A stretch of DNA of 58,000 nt from Adiantum capillus-veneris (lineage: Eukaryota > Streptophyta > Polypodiopsida > Polypodiales > Pteridaceae), in NCBI GenBank assembly GCA_014529385.2, contig CM043965.1, positions 13,287,912-13,345,911 of the forward strand, written 5' to 3'. Both the position numbers and the translations under genes were made by a program. The notes under the pieces were generated by a model. The model saw nothing but the letters and a program-made list of their open reading frames with translations, was not told the DNA's origin and made no database searches. Shown here piece by piece: positions 24,323 to 34,518 of the stretch (positions are counted from its first letter, which is position 1; every line of letters begins with the position of its first letter).

Positions 24323-24339
24323 TGGTGCCCCCACTGAGG
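24323..24339 (+). other. H candidate primer-binding site
   Basis: TGGTGCCCCCACTGAGG resembles the TGGCGCCCACC-type sites of Ty3 elements. It is nearly repeated at 28528-28544 in front of the G1 gag. Confidence 0.5.
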
Positions 24340-25015
24340 AGGGCTTATGTAGGTTTTTGTGTAGGTTCAACCTTAGAAGAGTCAAGTAGTTTGTATGATT
24401 CATAAGAGTTTGTATGATCCTTTCATTCCCATTGCAAGGCAAAAGATACACATAATTGTTAGTAATAAGTTGCAATTTCAACGTGTAATTTGTAGGATTT
24501 TAGGTCCTCTAAGGTTAGTTGAGATAAATGCTTCAGTAAATCCTTTTATTTTGGACCTCTCATTAGGTACGATGATAGCTTAGACATATATATTTTTGTG
24601 TTATTGTAAGCATTAGGACATGCAAAGGCCATGGATAATGGCCCAAGAATAGAGGTTTTTCCCTTTCATTTCACTCCACACATTAGAATAAACATTGCAA
24701 TTAAAAGAAAGATCCATTTTCAATAGCGTATGGTGTTCATGTTTGGTGCGCAAAGAGTGGGAGAAATTCTAGCATCACCAAACCCTGTCATCTTGCCTCT
24801 TGTTGACTATCATAGATCATTTGATGTGCATATTTTTATTTTATTGTAGAATAGATTGCAATTTGGAAACATTATTGTGTAAATTTTCTAAGAAAGAAAA
24901 AAAAGTGTTATCACTTTGAAATAGAATCAATGGAGGCCCAATGCCAAATGTCAGGATAACCCCTCTTTTGTGGAGAGCCTGGTGAGGATGCGAGCTATTT
25001 CTAGCAAATTTCAAA

Positions 25016-25780
25016 ATGGCTTGCCGCATGAAAAGAGTGATAGGAGATGAGGAACGCTTAGAAATGTTTGAGGTAGTTCTAAGGAAGGATGCTAGCACTT
25101 GGTTTGACTCTCTATCTTAGGAGGTTAAGGGAAACTATAACAAAGTCATTGATCATTTCAAGTGATACTTCTTTGACCCCCCAAACACTCAAAATCTATG
25201 GCAAGACATTGTTTCTCACAAACAAAAAGACTTAAATAACTACTACATGTATAAACAAGAGTTTCTACGTCTTTGGGTTGTATGGGTGAGAAATTTTGCT
25301 AGCCCTGGTGATGGTGCAGAGTTCCTAAAGAAGGAAAAGTTCATAGCCGGTCTCTTTCCCACACTCAAAATAAAAGTTGAGGAGGGTGCACCTGCTACCT
25401 TTGATGCAGCTGAAACTAGGGCTGTTGAGAAGTATAGAAAACTCAAGTACCTAAGGGGAGAGATTCCAATAGAGGGTCCTAGACCCAAGGGAAAATTGCA
25501 GCATCAACATCTAGAGAGATTCCTGAGGTAACAACAGAGGTAATGAAAAGTTAAATGAATCTTTAAGCAACTTGTCAATCTACCTTGCACAAGCTATAGG
25601 TCCAAAGGGACAAGCAAAGAAGTCAGAAGAGCGAGATCCACGACTTGGGAGAGTCTTGCAATGTTGGAATTGCGGAGAGTCTGGACATGGGATGTATAAT
25701 TGTCCTTGGCCCCGTGGGGAGCCAAGGAGACCTAACTTGAATTACCCAATGATGAATGCAGGTGAAGGAACTACTTAATT
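25016..25780 (+). pseudogene. H Gag with zinc knuckle
   Basis: The ATG at 25016 (MACRMKRVIGDEERLEMFEV) opens a Ty3-type Gag. It continues ASTWFDSLS, DPPNTQNLWQDIV, YYMYKQEFLRLW and FIAGLFPTLKIKVEEGAP. Stops TAG (25118-25120) and TGA (25163-25165) interrupt it, and another follows at about 25529. The knuckle CWNCGESGHGMYNC is in a later frame. Just after it a 79-bp tandem duplication shifts the frame. This is capsid and RNA-binding protein, not functional here. Confidence 0.8.
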
Positions 25781-25854
25781 GTCCTTGGCCCCTTGGGGAG
25801 CCAGGGAGACCTAACTTGAATTACCCAGTGATGAATGCAGGTGAAGGAACTAGT
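25697..25854 (+). repeat. 79-bp tandem duplication inside H gag
   Basis: The segment beginning TAATTGTCCTTGGCCCC at 25697 recurs at 25776, a period of 79, with a few substitutions. Since 79 is not a multiple of three it changes the reading frame after the zinc knuckle. Confidence 0.9.
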
Positions 25855-26138
25855 CACAACCACTACTTCTACAAAGGTCAAATGGAGCAAGACCACCTCC
25901 ACGAGGAGTGGAAGAAGTTCCACCTTTTCCAGATCCAAATGTGCATGTGGTAGAGGTGACACATTCAAAAGAGATTGACATGGAAGCAAATGGCATCAAG
26001 CATGGTCGTGGAAAAGGTAAGGAGAAAGGAGTCACATCACAAAGTGATCATGGACGAGAAAAGAAGGCAAAGGAGACCAAGGAAACTAAGAGGACTCGAC
26101 ATCGTATCAACCTCTAAGACTTCCCGCTTGGACATGGT

Positions 26139-26880
26139 ATGGCTTCATACAAACTGTTGGAAGACATAAGAGGTAAGGGTCCTGATATCTCATGGCCTCA
26201 ATTTCTTGCATTATGTCCACAAGTTAGGAGGGATTTATCGAAGGCATTTAACACTATGAGAAAGGTAAAAGAGAGTGTGCTTGTTGTAAAAATTGCACAA
26301 GCTAAAATGAATGAGGATATTACACATGTGCTAGATTGTTACATCAAAGGAATATTGATTAGGAAAGGTCTAGTGGATGGGGATGCATAAATTTTCATCA
26401 TGACAGAGGGACTCGTGCAAAGACTAGGCATGCACATCCATGAGACACCTGAAATCAAAGTGAAAATGGCAAACAATAGCAAGGCTAGGTGCGTAGGCAT
26501 TTGTAAAAATGATTTTTTCAAAGCCTTTGGCATTAAGAAAGCAGTAGATTTTTATGTTATGGCGACCATGGGAAGTGGCTATCCATTTATCCTTGGAAGA
26601 CCATGGCTAATGAAAATGCAAGTTTTGCAAGATTGGGAAAGTGGGAAGTTAATCTGCAAGAATGACAATCATAATAAGGTTGTCTTTGACATGAAGGAGC
26701 AACGTCAAGAGGAGATTCATGAAAAATCATCGCAAAGTGGGATAGAGGAATACTGGACTGATAGCACTTCAGAAGAAGGAGGTAGCGGTGGTGCAACCAA
26801 AGTTGGTCTATGAAGGGAAGTGCTCTATGGCAAGCTATGGGTGCTAGCATGCACATGGCAAAGGGCTAAATCAGGAATGA
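26139..26880 (+). pseudogene. H aspartic protease region
   Basis: The first part has DISWPQFLALCPQVRRDL and IKGILIRKGLVDGDA. After a TAA at 26388-26390 the same frame continues IFIMTEGLVQRLG, VKMANNSKARCVG and GYPFILGRPWL. This order fits the retropepsin of non-chromovirus Ty3 elements, but the region where the catalytic Asp-Ser/Thr-Gly should be reads VDGDA plus the stop, so it is dead. The tail is acidic and Ser-rich. Confidence 0.7.
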
Positions 26881-26897
26881 AGGCCTTGGGAGAGCAT

Positions 26898-28268
26898 GTT
26901 GGGGGAGAAGTGTATGTCTAATGCAGTTTTTAAGGCCAAAAAGGCCCCAAAATGGTCTAGGTAGAATAGAAGGTAAAGGTGCCCGGAATGCTGAGTCAGT
27001 GTTCTAAAATGTGGTCTTTGAGATGCTCTATTGGCCCGTCCAGACGGCTCATCAAACGGAGTCCCGGTGTGAAAGTTATGATTGTCCGAAGATGGAATGC
27101 TTTGCAGATCTCCGACGAGCAGGGCAGGTACAGACAGGTGGTGAAAATTGGAATCACTGGAAACATATGTAAAGCTAGAACTGTGGAGCATGCCGGTCTT
27201 TTTGGATTAGCCGTTGGAGCTCAGACGGGCAAGTTATGGCCAGTTGAAAATTAGTCGAGGGTCAAGTGTGTGCCCACTTGGCAGCATCAAAAGACACGCC
27301 ATCCAATGGGTTTTGAGCTTGACCAGGTTCTGGAGGGTGGTTCATGTTACGTGAAGTTTATGAAAAAATTAACGGCTCAACAATCCAAGTTGCGGTGATC
27401 AAGTTTCGTTAGGTGGGAATTTGACGACAATTGCCGACAAGGCAGCACCAGGTTATTTTCTTGATTTTTGCAACCCCGATTTGCGACCTCGGCAAGGTTC
27501 AAGTGTGGCGTAGGATGGCAAGTTCAGACTCCGGGTCGGCGACCTTTAGTATCTTTTTGCAACTCGAGAATCAATGTAGAAGACACCGGCAATGTGGGAA
27601 ACGAGGGTTTTAAAAACCCCTTGGTTATTATTTGTAAAGGCTAAAAATAAAGGGGTGGAGCTCCAAACTTAAAAATGAAGGGAAATAAAAAAGCTTAAGT
27701 GGGTTCAAAAAGATATGTAACCCAGCCCAACTGTCGCTCTGAAACCCTTTTTGGGAAAAAGAAAGTTGAAAAGTTTGGCTCAAGTTTGAAAAAAAGAGAG
27801 GGCAAATTTTTTAGCCAAAGAGAGAAGGGAACAACTAGGGCGCCGTCATTGCCCCTTGGGGCAAAAAGGATCAAGGGGGAAAAAAGAAAAGGAGGGACTT
27901 GGGTTTCTTTTACGAGGAAGAGGGGTTTTTTTTTGGGGAGGCGAAAGGGTTTTTCGACTCATCGAGGAGGGAAGAAAATTCAAGGAGAAAAGCTCTTGCC
28001 TGTGCCTGGCGGCAAGGAAGCAAAGGAAGAATCTCTACCATCAGGACGATGTCAACGAAGGTCGTCGAGCTCTGGTTTTTTTGGGTGCTCGTCGAGGTTG
28101 TGCCGATGAAGCCGGTTGTACTGGATCATCTTGAGTAAAGTGAAGGAACATTGCCCGCTTCTTGGTGTCGATTCCCCCTTCCCCCTTGCTCTCGTCTTAT
28201 GCTCTTGTGCAATTCCCGATGTCACATACGAGTGTGTGTGAGCCTCGAGCCATCAGTGTGTGGATTTG

Positions 28269-28301
<33 letters not shown>

Positions 28302-28527
28302 TGTTGTCTGTGTTGAAGGGTAAGGATTGAACATTGTGGCATAGGTGTGTTCGATTGTGGTATTGTGAACCGTGCGTGTTAGGTGAGATGCAAGTGAAGC
28401 TCTGCTAGAAAGCCATGAGTGTTTTGAAGGTGTGTTTGAGAGGATAGGGGTGCTGTGAGTACCCTGAGCTATAGGGAAGCCTTTGTTTGTGTGTTGGGCG
28501 TGTTCCCCATTCCCCCTCTCCATCTTC
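26898..28527 (+). other. Probable long LTR or leader of G1
   Basis: These 1.6 kb lie between the H protease and the G1 primer-binding-like site. No protein here looks real, though several Lys/Gly-rich frames are open at 27700-28140. It starts TGTTGGGGGAGAAG, the type of start expected of an LTR. A GA tract with a G run lies at 28270-28302. A second copy is not in the window, so the LTR call is weak. Confidence 0.4.
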
Positions 28528-28544
28528 TGGTGCCCCCATGGAGG
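28528..28544 (+). other. G1 candidate primer-binding site
   Basis: TGGTGCCCCCATGGAGG shares 14 of 17 bases with the H site at 24323-24339 and lies about 90 bases before the first Gag-like codons. Confidence 0.45.
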
Positions 28545-28634
28545 AGCACATTGATTGCTCCCAGTTAAGTGAAGAGAAGCAGTTTTTGGTGTTGGTCGAC
28601 ATGGCGTCTCGAAGCTATGGGCCAATTTTTATAG

Positions 28635-30000
28635 GTTAAGGAAAATCCTAATGAGTGGGTTGCAGACTTTGAGTTGTATATGATGTCGTTGCGTATGCCG
28701 AATGAGGACAGCAAGATGCAGACATTTCCTTTGGTGATGCGCGGGAAGGCAAAGGTATGGTACGAAGCTTTGGAAGGTGAGCCGAGGCATGCTTGGCCGG
28801 CTCTACGAGCGCGTTTCCTACATGATTTCCGCAAAGAGGCGCCCCCGGTCAAAATGGATGCCAAACTGAAGGCGCTCAAGCAGGATGTAAGCGAAGAGTT
28901 CAGTTTGTTTTTGGATCGTTTCGAAGTGTGTTGGGCAGAGTTAGCAGGTGCCATGCAATTGGCCAATGGGGACTACTTCAAACTGGATAAATTCATGGCA
29001 TGCCTACATCCTAAAGTGAGGGAGAAAGTGGATTTTGAGAGCCCAGAAAACTATAATGGTGTAGTGGCCATCGCAAAGGCAAAAAGCAGGAAAATCAAAT
29101 AGAAGATTGAGCAGGGCGTGTCGGGCTATGAAGCGGTGGTCGGGCGGTGGTCCAACCTCAAGGTCTGAGGGATGCTGTTCATGATGAGAACCAGGCAAAC
29201 CAAGGTGTATCTGTTGTGCCACAAAACTGGGTGCGAACCCGTGCAAGATTTGTCTGAGAAAATGCAAGAATTGCGGCTAAGCGTGATGGACAGAGGTCAA
29301 CCAAGAGGAGCAAGGGGCAGGGCAAGGTCACAACCCAGCCGGTGTTACAATTGCGGTAAAGAAGGACACTATGTGCCGGATTTCCCTCATCCACTAAGAG
29401 AAAGAGGCGTTATTTATTTATTGTTCGGCAGTAGTAGAGGCCAAGCACAACTCAAAGGCCCAAGGGAGCAGGTAGTTGAGAATAAAGTGCAGCCAGCTCC
29501 TCCGGATGGTGGGTGAAGTCCCTAGGGTGAATATCATCCGAGTGGATAAGCAAGATGTTGAAGTTTTGGCCAACAAAAGAGCAAGGATGGAAAGGGAGAC
29601 AGAAACCGAGCGGGAGACGAGGGCTCGTAAAGGTAAACAGAAAGTGTACGAAGGCAAGGAGCAGCCGAAAACTAGCAAGAAGAGGAGACGTCAAAAAATC
29701 AAGCAAGCAGACTTTCAGCTAGGGCGTGGTTACCCAGAATACGACTTGGTAAGCAATGCTCAAAATCAAAAGGCTAACATTACTTTTGGTCAGTTGGTTG
29801 GCTTTGAATCCCAAGCTACGAAGACAGTGGTCTACCAGTGTCAGCACGAGGCTACCAAAGGCTAAGGGAAATGTGCATGCAATACAAAACATGGCATTGA
29901 GAGTGGGTAGCCCGACTGATGTCCTTCCTCTAGTGGATGCGCTCATTGAAAAAAGGATGCAGGTTTAGGCCTATATAGACGGTGGAGCACAGGTTGCGTA
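28635..30000 (+). pseudogene. G1 Gag and start of protease
   Basis: Gag reads VKENPNEWVADFELYMMSLR, MRGKAKVWYEALEG, FLHDFRKEAPPVKMDAKLKA, LFLDRFEVCWAELAG and LDKFMACLHPKVREKVDFE. TAG at 29100-29102 interrupts it. The zinc knuckle near 29340 is CYNCGKEGHYVPDF, where the last Cys is replaced by Phe. A basic linker (TERETRARKGKQKVYEG, KTSKKRRRQKIKQ) follows. The protease start is visible as AYIDGGAQV at about 29969-29996, just where the LTR of element A begins. The same Gag family recurs as G2. Confidence 0.78.
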
Positions 30001-30012
30001 ATGACGGTGTCG

Positions 30013-30893
30013 TGTTGTGACATGTACATAGTGAGAACACATGCTACAAGAGTTATCTTGTAACTTTTTAGATACATAATTATATTTCCTATAATGTACA
30101 TATGCATATTTAAGTATAATAATATGCTTTCTATCTCATCCTATTAATATTTATCTCAAAGGTAACGTATTCTTACTTTACCGTCAAAAATTACTATGGG
30201 AAAAGCGTCAATAACTCCGCCTCTTTAACTTGGGGCTAAAATCATTGATTTTTTCTTTCTACTATCTCATTATTATCTCACACCCTAGCTAGATCCTATA
30301 TCTAGGGTAACTTCCAATATATATATTCTATGTATTTTTCATATTTTTTTATATTTCTTTTTAAATAGCTACTAGGAAGGAATCAAATCCTAGTGGGACA
30401 CTAGGTGGCATAATTTCAAAGATACACTTATTTTAATGCATTATTGCAAGCATGATTACAAAACTTTGTCAAGGAGCAAGGTCATGCTTTCATATGGCAT
30501 GAGGTGTCCACTAGAATCAAATAAAAGTCCAGGCTAAGGGGACCACAAGAAGACTTTTGTTGCCAAAACTGTATCTTATTTTGATGATTTTTTTACACAA
30601 GGTTCCAATCCGAATTAGAAAATGCATATAAATTGGACGTCGTAGGTAATGAGATGAATTTTCTATCCATATTTTTACTTTTTTATTTGGAGCCCCGATT
30701 GAGGAGATATAATTAAAATACTGGACCCCAGCCTGCCCACATCATGCAGGGACAGCTCATTTCCAACTTTCCAGTTTCTATTCACACTGGCTTTTCTCTT
30801 CTTGTGTAAACCCTTGGGGATTTCCTTCACCTATAAAAGGGACCTCTTCTTCCTTGAAAACCATTGAAGCATTCAAGCCATTGATGAGAGGAA
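30013..30893 (+). repeat. A 5' LTR, 3' part deleted
   Basis: It starts TGTTGTGACATGTACATAG and is matched by the reverse complement of 40116-41006 over its whole length, with scattered differences. A TATA-like CCTATAAAAGGG lies near 30830. After ATTGATGAGAGGAA the two copies diverge: B continues as LTR-like sequence while A goes at once into gag codons, so the LTR end, primer-binding site and leader are missing here. Confidence 0.88.
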
Positions 30894-30899
30894 GAACTC

Positions 30900-32512
30900 A
30901 AAGTAGCTTTAAAGGAGGAATATTTCATGGAGGACTCTGAGAGAGTGACCAAAAGGACATTCTTAGAATGGGTAGTCAAGCCAAAGCAAGGACTATCAAT
31001 AACAGAGCTACTTAGGAAATTTGAGCGGCGCTATGCACAACTCACCAGGACAGAAAGGGCCACACTAGATGCAGAGAAGACAGATCTTTTCTTACAAGCT
31101 GCAGGTAAAGAGTTTCAAGAAAATTTGGAGCTTCTTCTTGAAGATAACAATGCTGAGCAAGGACTAAAGACCGACTGGAATGAAGTTGGAGGTGTTGTCT
31201 CATTGCTTGCCAAACGACAAAGAAGAAGGGACAAGATGGTAGTAAACACTACAAGTCCTTCAACCTCAACTTTTGACAAAATGGTAAAGCCTACTTTTAT
31301 AGCTCCTAAGTTTGATGAGTCTATGCTAGATGAGCTTGTGAAGGGAATGCATGACTTGAAGGTGAAGCTTGCAAAGCTTGAAGAAAAAGGCCAACCATCA
31401 GGGCTACTTCCTAGGCAAAGACAATAGCCCAAAGAAGGGTTTTTTAATAGATGTATTTGGTGTGATAGTACAAACCATGTAAGAAGGGATTGTGATGATT
31501 TTAGTGATGCTTTGTCAAAAGATGTTGTCTTTCTTAAGGATGGTAAAATCCACTTAAGAGAGACAGGTCTACCCTTGAGAACTACCTTTGGGAAGGGGGG
31601 AATGCAAACCTTAGTTGAAGATATAGCAACTAACCATGCCACCTCTTCAGTTGAGGCAACTACTTATGGAATAAAAAGTAAGCATCTTAGTGATGAAGAG
31701 GTGAGTGACCATCATGGTCAAATTTGGCCAAATGTCATGCAATTAGCTAAAAAGGAAAAGCTTACAAAAGAGATTCTACATGAAGCAGGTGATTACATAT
31801 GTCTAGAAACGGGATGGAATGATACAGTGGACTCATTGTCAGTGCGTGCCTACATTACAAAATGCCAACAAATTAAAGCTATTGTAGAAGAGAAGCGCAG
31901 ACGTGATAATGTTGATGAAGGACCATAAAAAAGAGCTTCTAGAAGTGGGGGAAGAAGCGACTCAATGCCTTCTCAAACACCCTCGACACAAGGAGCATCT
32001 CCACCTGAAGTACTCATGGAGGAGTCTACAACAAGAAAGAAGAAAGAGCCAACAAAAGGTAAGACAAAAGGCCCAACTTATAAACTACAATCTGATATTG
32101 AGGTTGCTATAGATTTAAAGAAAGTCTTGGAGGAAAGGATCTTGAATAGCAAGATTGAATTTACTCTGGGAGAAGTTCTTGGCATTGCAAAGCTTTAATT
32201 CCATGAGGAGATCATTGACATCATCAAGAGGAAGAGGCAAACTCTTGCTGAAGTTTCTCGTCCACAGGTCATCCACAGGTTGAAGGGGAAACCTTGAAGA
32301 CACAAGGGATGCAGTTGCAAAATAAGGAGGATGATGGAGCTGTGGTAGAATGCTACCAATCTAGTGGGAATCTGAAGCAAGTGCATTTCTCAAATGATGA
32401 TGAAGAAGTTGAAGCTATTCCCAGGAGCTACTATTCGCGAAATCACTGGGCAAGGGCTACTACAGAAACTTTGGTCAAGGTAGGTGATCTTGAAGAGCCA
32501 TTTGTGGTGATC
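30900..32512 (+). pseudogene. A Gag and N-terminal protease
   Basis: Coding sequence is already open before the ATG at 30927 (ALKEEYF then MEDSERVTKRTFLEWVVKP). It continues KFERRYAQLTRTERATLDAE and TDLFLQAAGKEFQENLELL, then a CCHC knuckle CIWCDSTNHVRRDC near 31463-31500. A Lys-rich spacer and [20 protein letters not shown], the lead-in to the protease, follow. Stops at 31425-31427 (TAG), 31926-31928 (TAA) and about 32196, plus a frameshift near 32290, break it. The protein ends at the inferred inversion breakpoint. Gag packages RNA. Confidence 0.8.
32509..32512. other. Inferred inversion breakpoint, left (GATC)
   Basis: Protease codons of A stop and integrase codons of C start across this GATC. 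The partner breakpoint is the GATC at 44942-44945. Confidence 0.75.
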
Positions 32513-32981
32513 TGTGTTCATCTCGTCCCTGTCAAAAGCTTGCTTATCGAAGGCTTGGCCCGTTTAAAATTATCCGTCAAGTCAATCCAGTCACCTATCG
32601 ACTCTGATTGCCCTCATCCATGAAAATCCATCCGGTCTTTCATGTCTCAGTCCTAAAACCTTGTCACACATCTAAGATCCCAGGAAGGCCCTACAACCAC
32701 CTCCTCCGGTTGAGATTCAAGGACATGACAAATATGAGGTCGAGAAAGTCCTAGATTCTCAAGTTTCGTGTGGCAGGTTACAGTACTTGGTGCATTGGAA
32801 AGGCTATGATGTTAGTGAACAAACCTGGGAACCAACACACAATCTACAGCATGCATCTCTCAAAGGCCAAGAGTTCCATCAACAACATCCATGGAAGCCC
32901 AACTCAAGGAAATGTCATGGATGCTTGAGAGTCAGTCGCTACCTGCATCATTGCCTATGTCATCGCCTACATCATCGCTAG
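32513..32981 (+). pseudogene. C integrase C-terminus and chromodomain
   Basis: The plus strand continues a chromovirus integrase: [20 protein letters not shown], a TGA near 32609 where Arg is expected, then SSMKIHPVFHVSVLKPCHTS. After a frameshift near 32690 comes VEIQGHDKYEVEKVLDSQ and the chromodomain core YLVHWKGYDVSEQTWEPTHNL. Chromodomains guide integration toward modified histones. The upstream part of this integrase is found at 44946-45240 on the other strand, across the inferred inversion. Confidence 0.85.
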
Positions 32982-33292
32982 AAGGCTCTAGAAGAATCTA
33001 GAAGGATCTAGAAGATTTTAGAAGCTTTAAAAGTATCAAAGAGATTCTAGAAGTTTCTAGAAGCATGGAGAAGATTCCGAAAGAATCTAGAAGTTTCTGG
33101 AAAGCTCTAGAAAGCTGAAGAAGGATCTAGAAGGTTCTAGAAGAACTAGAAGGATCAAGAAGTTTCTAGAAGCTTGGAGAAGATTTTGAAAGAATCTAGA
33201 AGTTTCTGGAAAGCTCTAGAAAGTTGAAGAAGGATCCAGAAGGTTCTAGAAGAACTAGAAGGATCAAGAAGGTTCTAGAAGATTCTAACCTC
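32979..33292 (+). repeat. TCTAGAAG-rich tandem array
   Basis: Dozens of TCTAGAAG-type units follow the chromodomain gene. Inside it a longer unit repeats with period 109: AGTTTCTAGAAGCATGGAGA at about 33052 recurs as AGTTTCTAGAAGCTTGGAGA at about 33161. The array lies between the coding end and the LTR promoter region. Confidence 0.9.
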
Positions 33293-33592
33293 CTCAAGAA
33301 GAACCTAGAAATTCCTAACCTCCTCAAGTAACCTCCTCAAGCACTAGTATAAATAGGGGTCTTAGGCCACAAGCCCCTCAGTCTTGCCAACATCAGTTGT
33401 GAGCCTCCTATGAGGAAATCCCTCTTCTAGTTCTTATGTTCAAGTCTTGTCCTTGCAATCGAGCCTTGTCTTGTACTCAAGTCATGTAATCCAAGTCTTG
33501 TAATCAATATTAAGCTTATCATCAAATCCAAGTTCTTGTACATTGTGAGCGCCTCCTCTTGCTCTCTTCTAGCTCTATACGCGCTCATAACA
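33293..33592 (+). repeat. C 3' LTR (right part)
   Basis: It has a TATA-like AGTATAAATAGGGG near 33345 and ends GCGCTCATAACA. The last 177 bases (33416-33592) are matched by 45531-45707 in front of the C2 gag, with few differences. The LTR start is not resolved and may lie inside the TCTAGAAG array. Confidence 0.8.
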
Positions 33593-34105
33593 CTAAGCTA
33601 TTATGAGTGAGTATGTGAGGAGAAATACTTCTTTCTCGTAAGAATACTTCTTTTTCCTCTACATCTAGTCTCATACCCTGCTAGCTCTCACCATCTTCAA
33701 AGGTGTGTGAGGTCTTGGGTCTGAGAGTGGAGAGAATTGATGTTATGTGTTATCACGTGTAAGTTTGGTGCATGAAGCGTCCATCTTCATTGCTGCAGCA
33801 AGTTTTTACCAAGGAACACAAAGAATTGTCTTCTACAAAGTCTCTCTTAATGGGAGAAGTTGTAATACAAATGCCTAATGGAGGGGGGACCGGTCCATGT
33901 AAATCCGGTCCTCAATAGTTGATGATTGTTCTTTTTCTCTCCCTTTTTCAAGTATCGTTATGCCAAACTAATTAAGTGTTATGCTAATGTTGCTATCTCC
34001 AACCAAGAACTCTTGCTATGCTCATTAGGAATTGCTCTTAATGAAATGCTCACTATGTCTATATAATTTCCGCTACACATAATTAATTACCCATTAAATT
34101 TTACA
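33593..34105 (+). repeat. D 5' LTR, left edge unresolved
   Basis: There is no coding sequence. It ends TTTTACA directly before a primer-binding site, as an LTR should. The left edge is somewhere after the C LTR end at 33592; no second copy is in the window. Confidence 0.6.
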
Positions 34106-34106
34106 T

Positions 34107-34118
34107 TGGTATCTGAGC
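34107..34118 (+). other. D primer-binding site
   Basis: TGGTATCTGAGC differs by one base from the initiator-methionine tRNA site TGGTATCAGAGC. Confidence 0.85.
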
Positions 34119-34518
34119 TATCGGTTTCTCTTTTCTTGCTCAAGAAGAGAGGTCCTCAAGCTTGCTACAAATGGTTGGTATTATTAATTGCATGAAGGTA
34201 AGTAGAATAGGGATTTATTATCCTTGAGGTGCGCCTGTTTTGTGCAATTAAGGAGGTATCACCGTCAAGAGCTATGGTCTTAATAATGGAGTCCCAAGGG
34301 GCTTGCCTATGGTTAACCGTTATTGAGCTATTAGAAGCTTGACAGGAACCGGTGCCAACTGGGCTATGATAAACCCTCTCTTCTATTCCTTACAATTAAT
34401 AATATTTGAGCCGTGGGTACAGGAGCTTGAGTGCTTACCTTTGAAAGTAAAGAGGAGTAGCAACTAGGACTTCAAGGCCAAACTACAAGTAAAAATTTAC
34501 ACCTAAAACTTAGCTAGA

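Larger units (their letters stand above)
24323..26900 (+). mobile_element. H: gag-protease LTR-element remnant without pol
   Basis: In order it has a primer-binding-like site, a non-coding leader, a broken gag with zinc knuckle and a broken protease. About 90 bases after the protease ends, the next element's LTR-like sequence begins; no RT, RNase H or integrase is present. It is either a short GAG-only type element or a larger element truncated at its 3' side. Left and right LTRs could not be paired. Confidence 0.6.
30013..32512 (+). mobile_element. A: LTR, gag and protease start, left half of the A/B element
   Basis: A partial LTR is followed by gag and the first codons of a protease, which then stops being protease exactly at a GATC (32509-32512). 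Its LTR matches that of B (40116-41006) in inverted orientation, and B starts with the rest of a protease at GATC 44942-44945. I infer that A and B are one element separated by an inversion. Confidence 0.8.

Noticed and set aside
27699-28138. Lys/Gly-rich open frames as a gene
   Set aside because: Three overlapping frames are open at once because of purine-rich composition, and none resembles a known protein.
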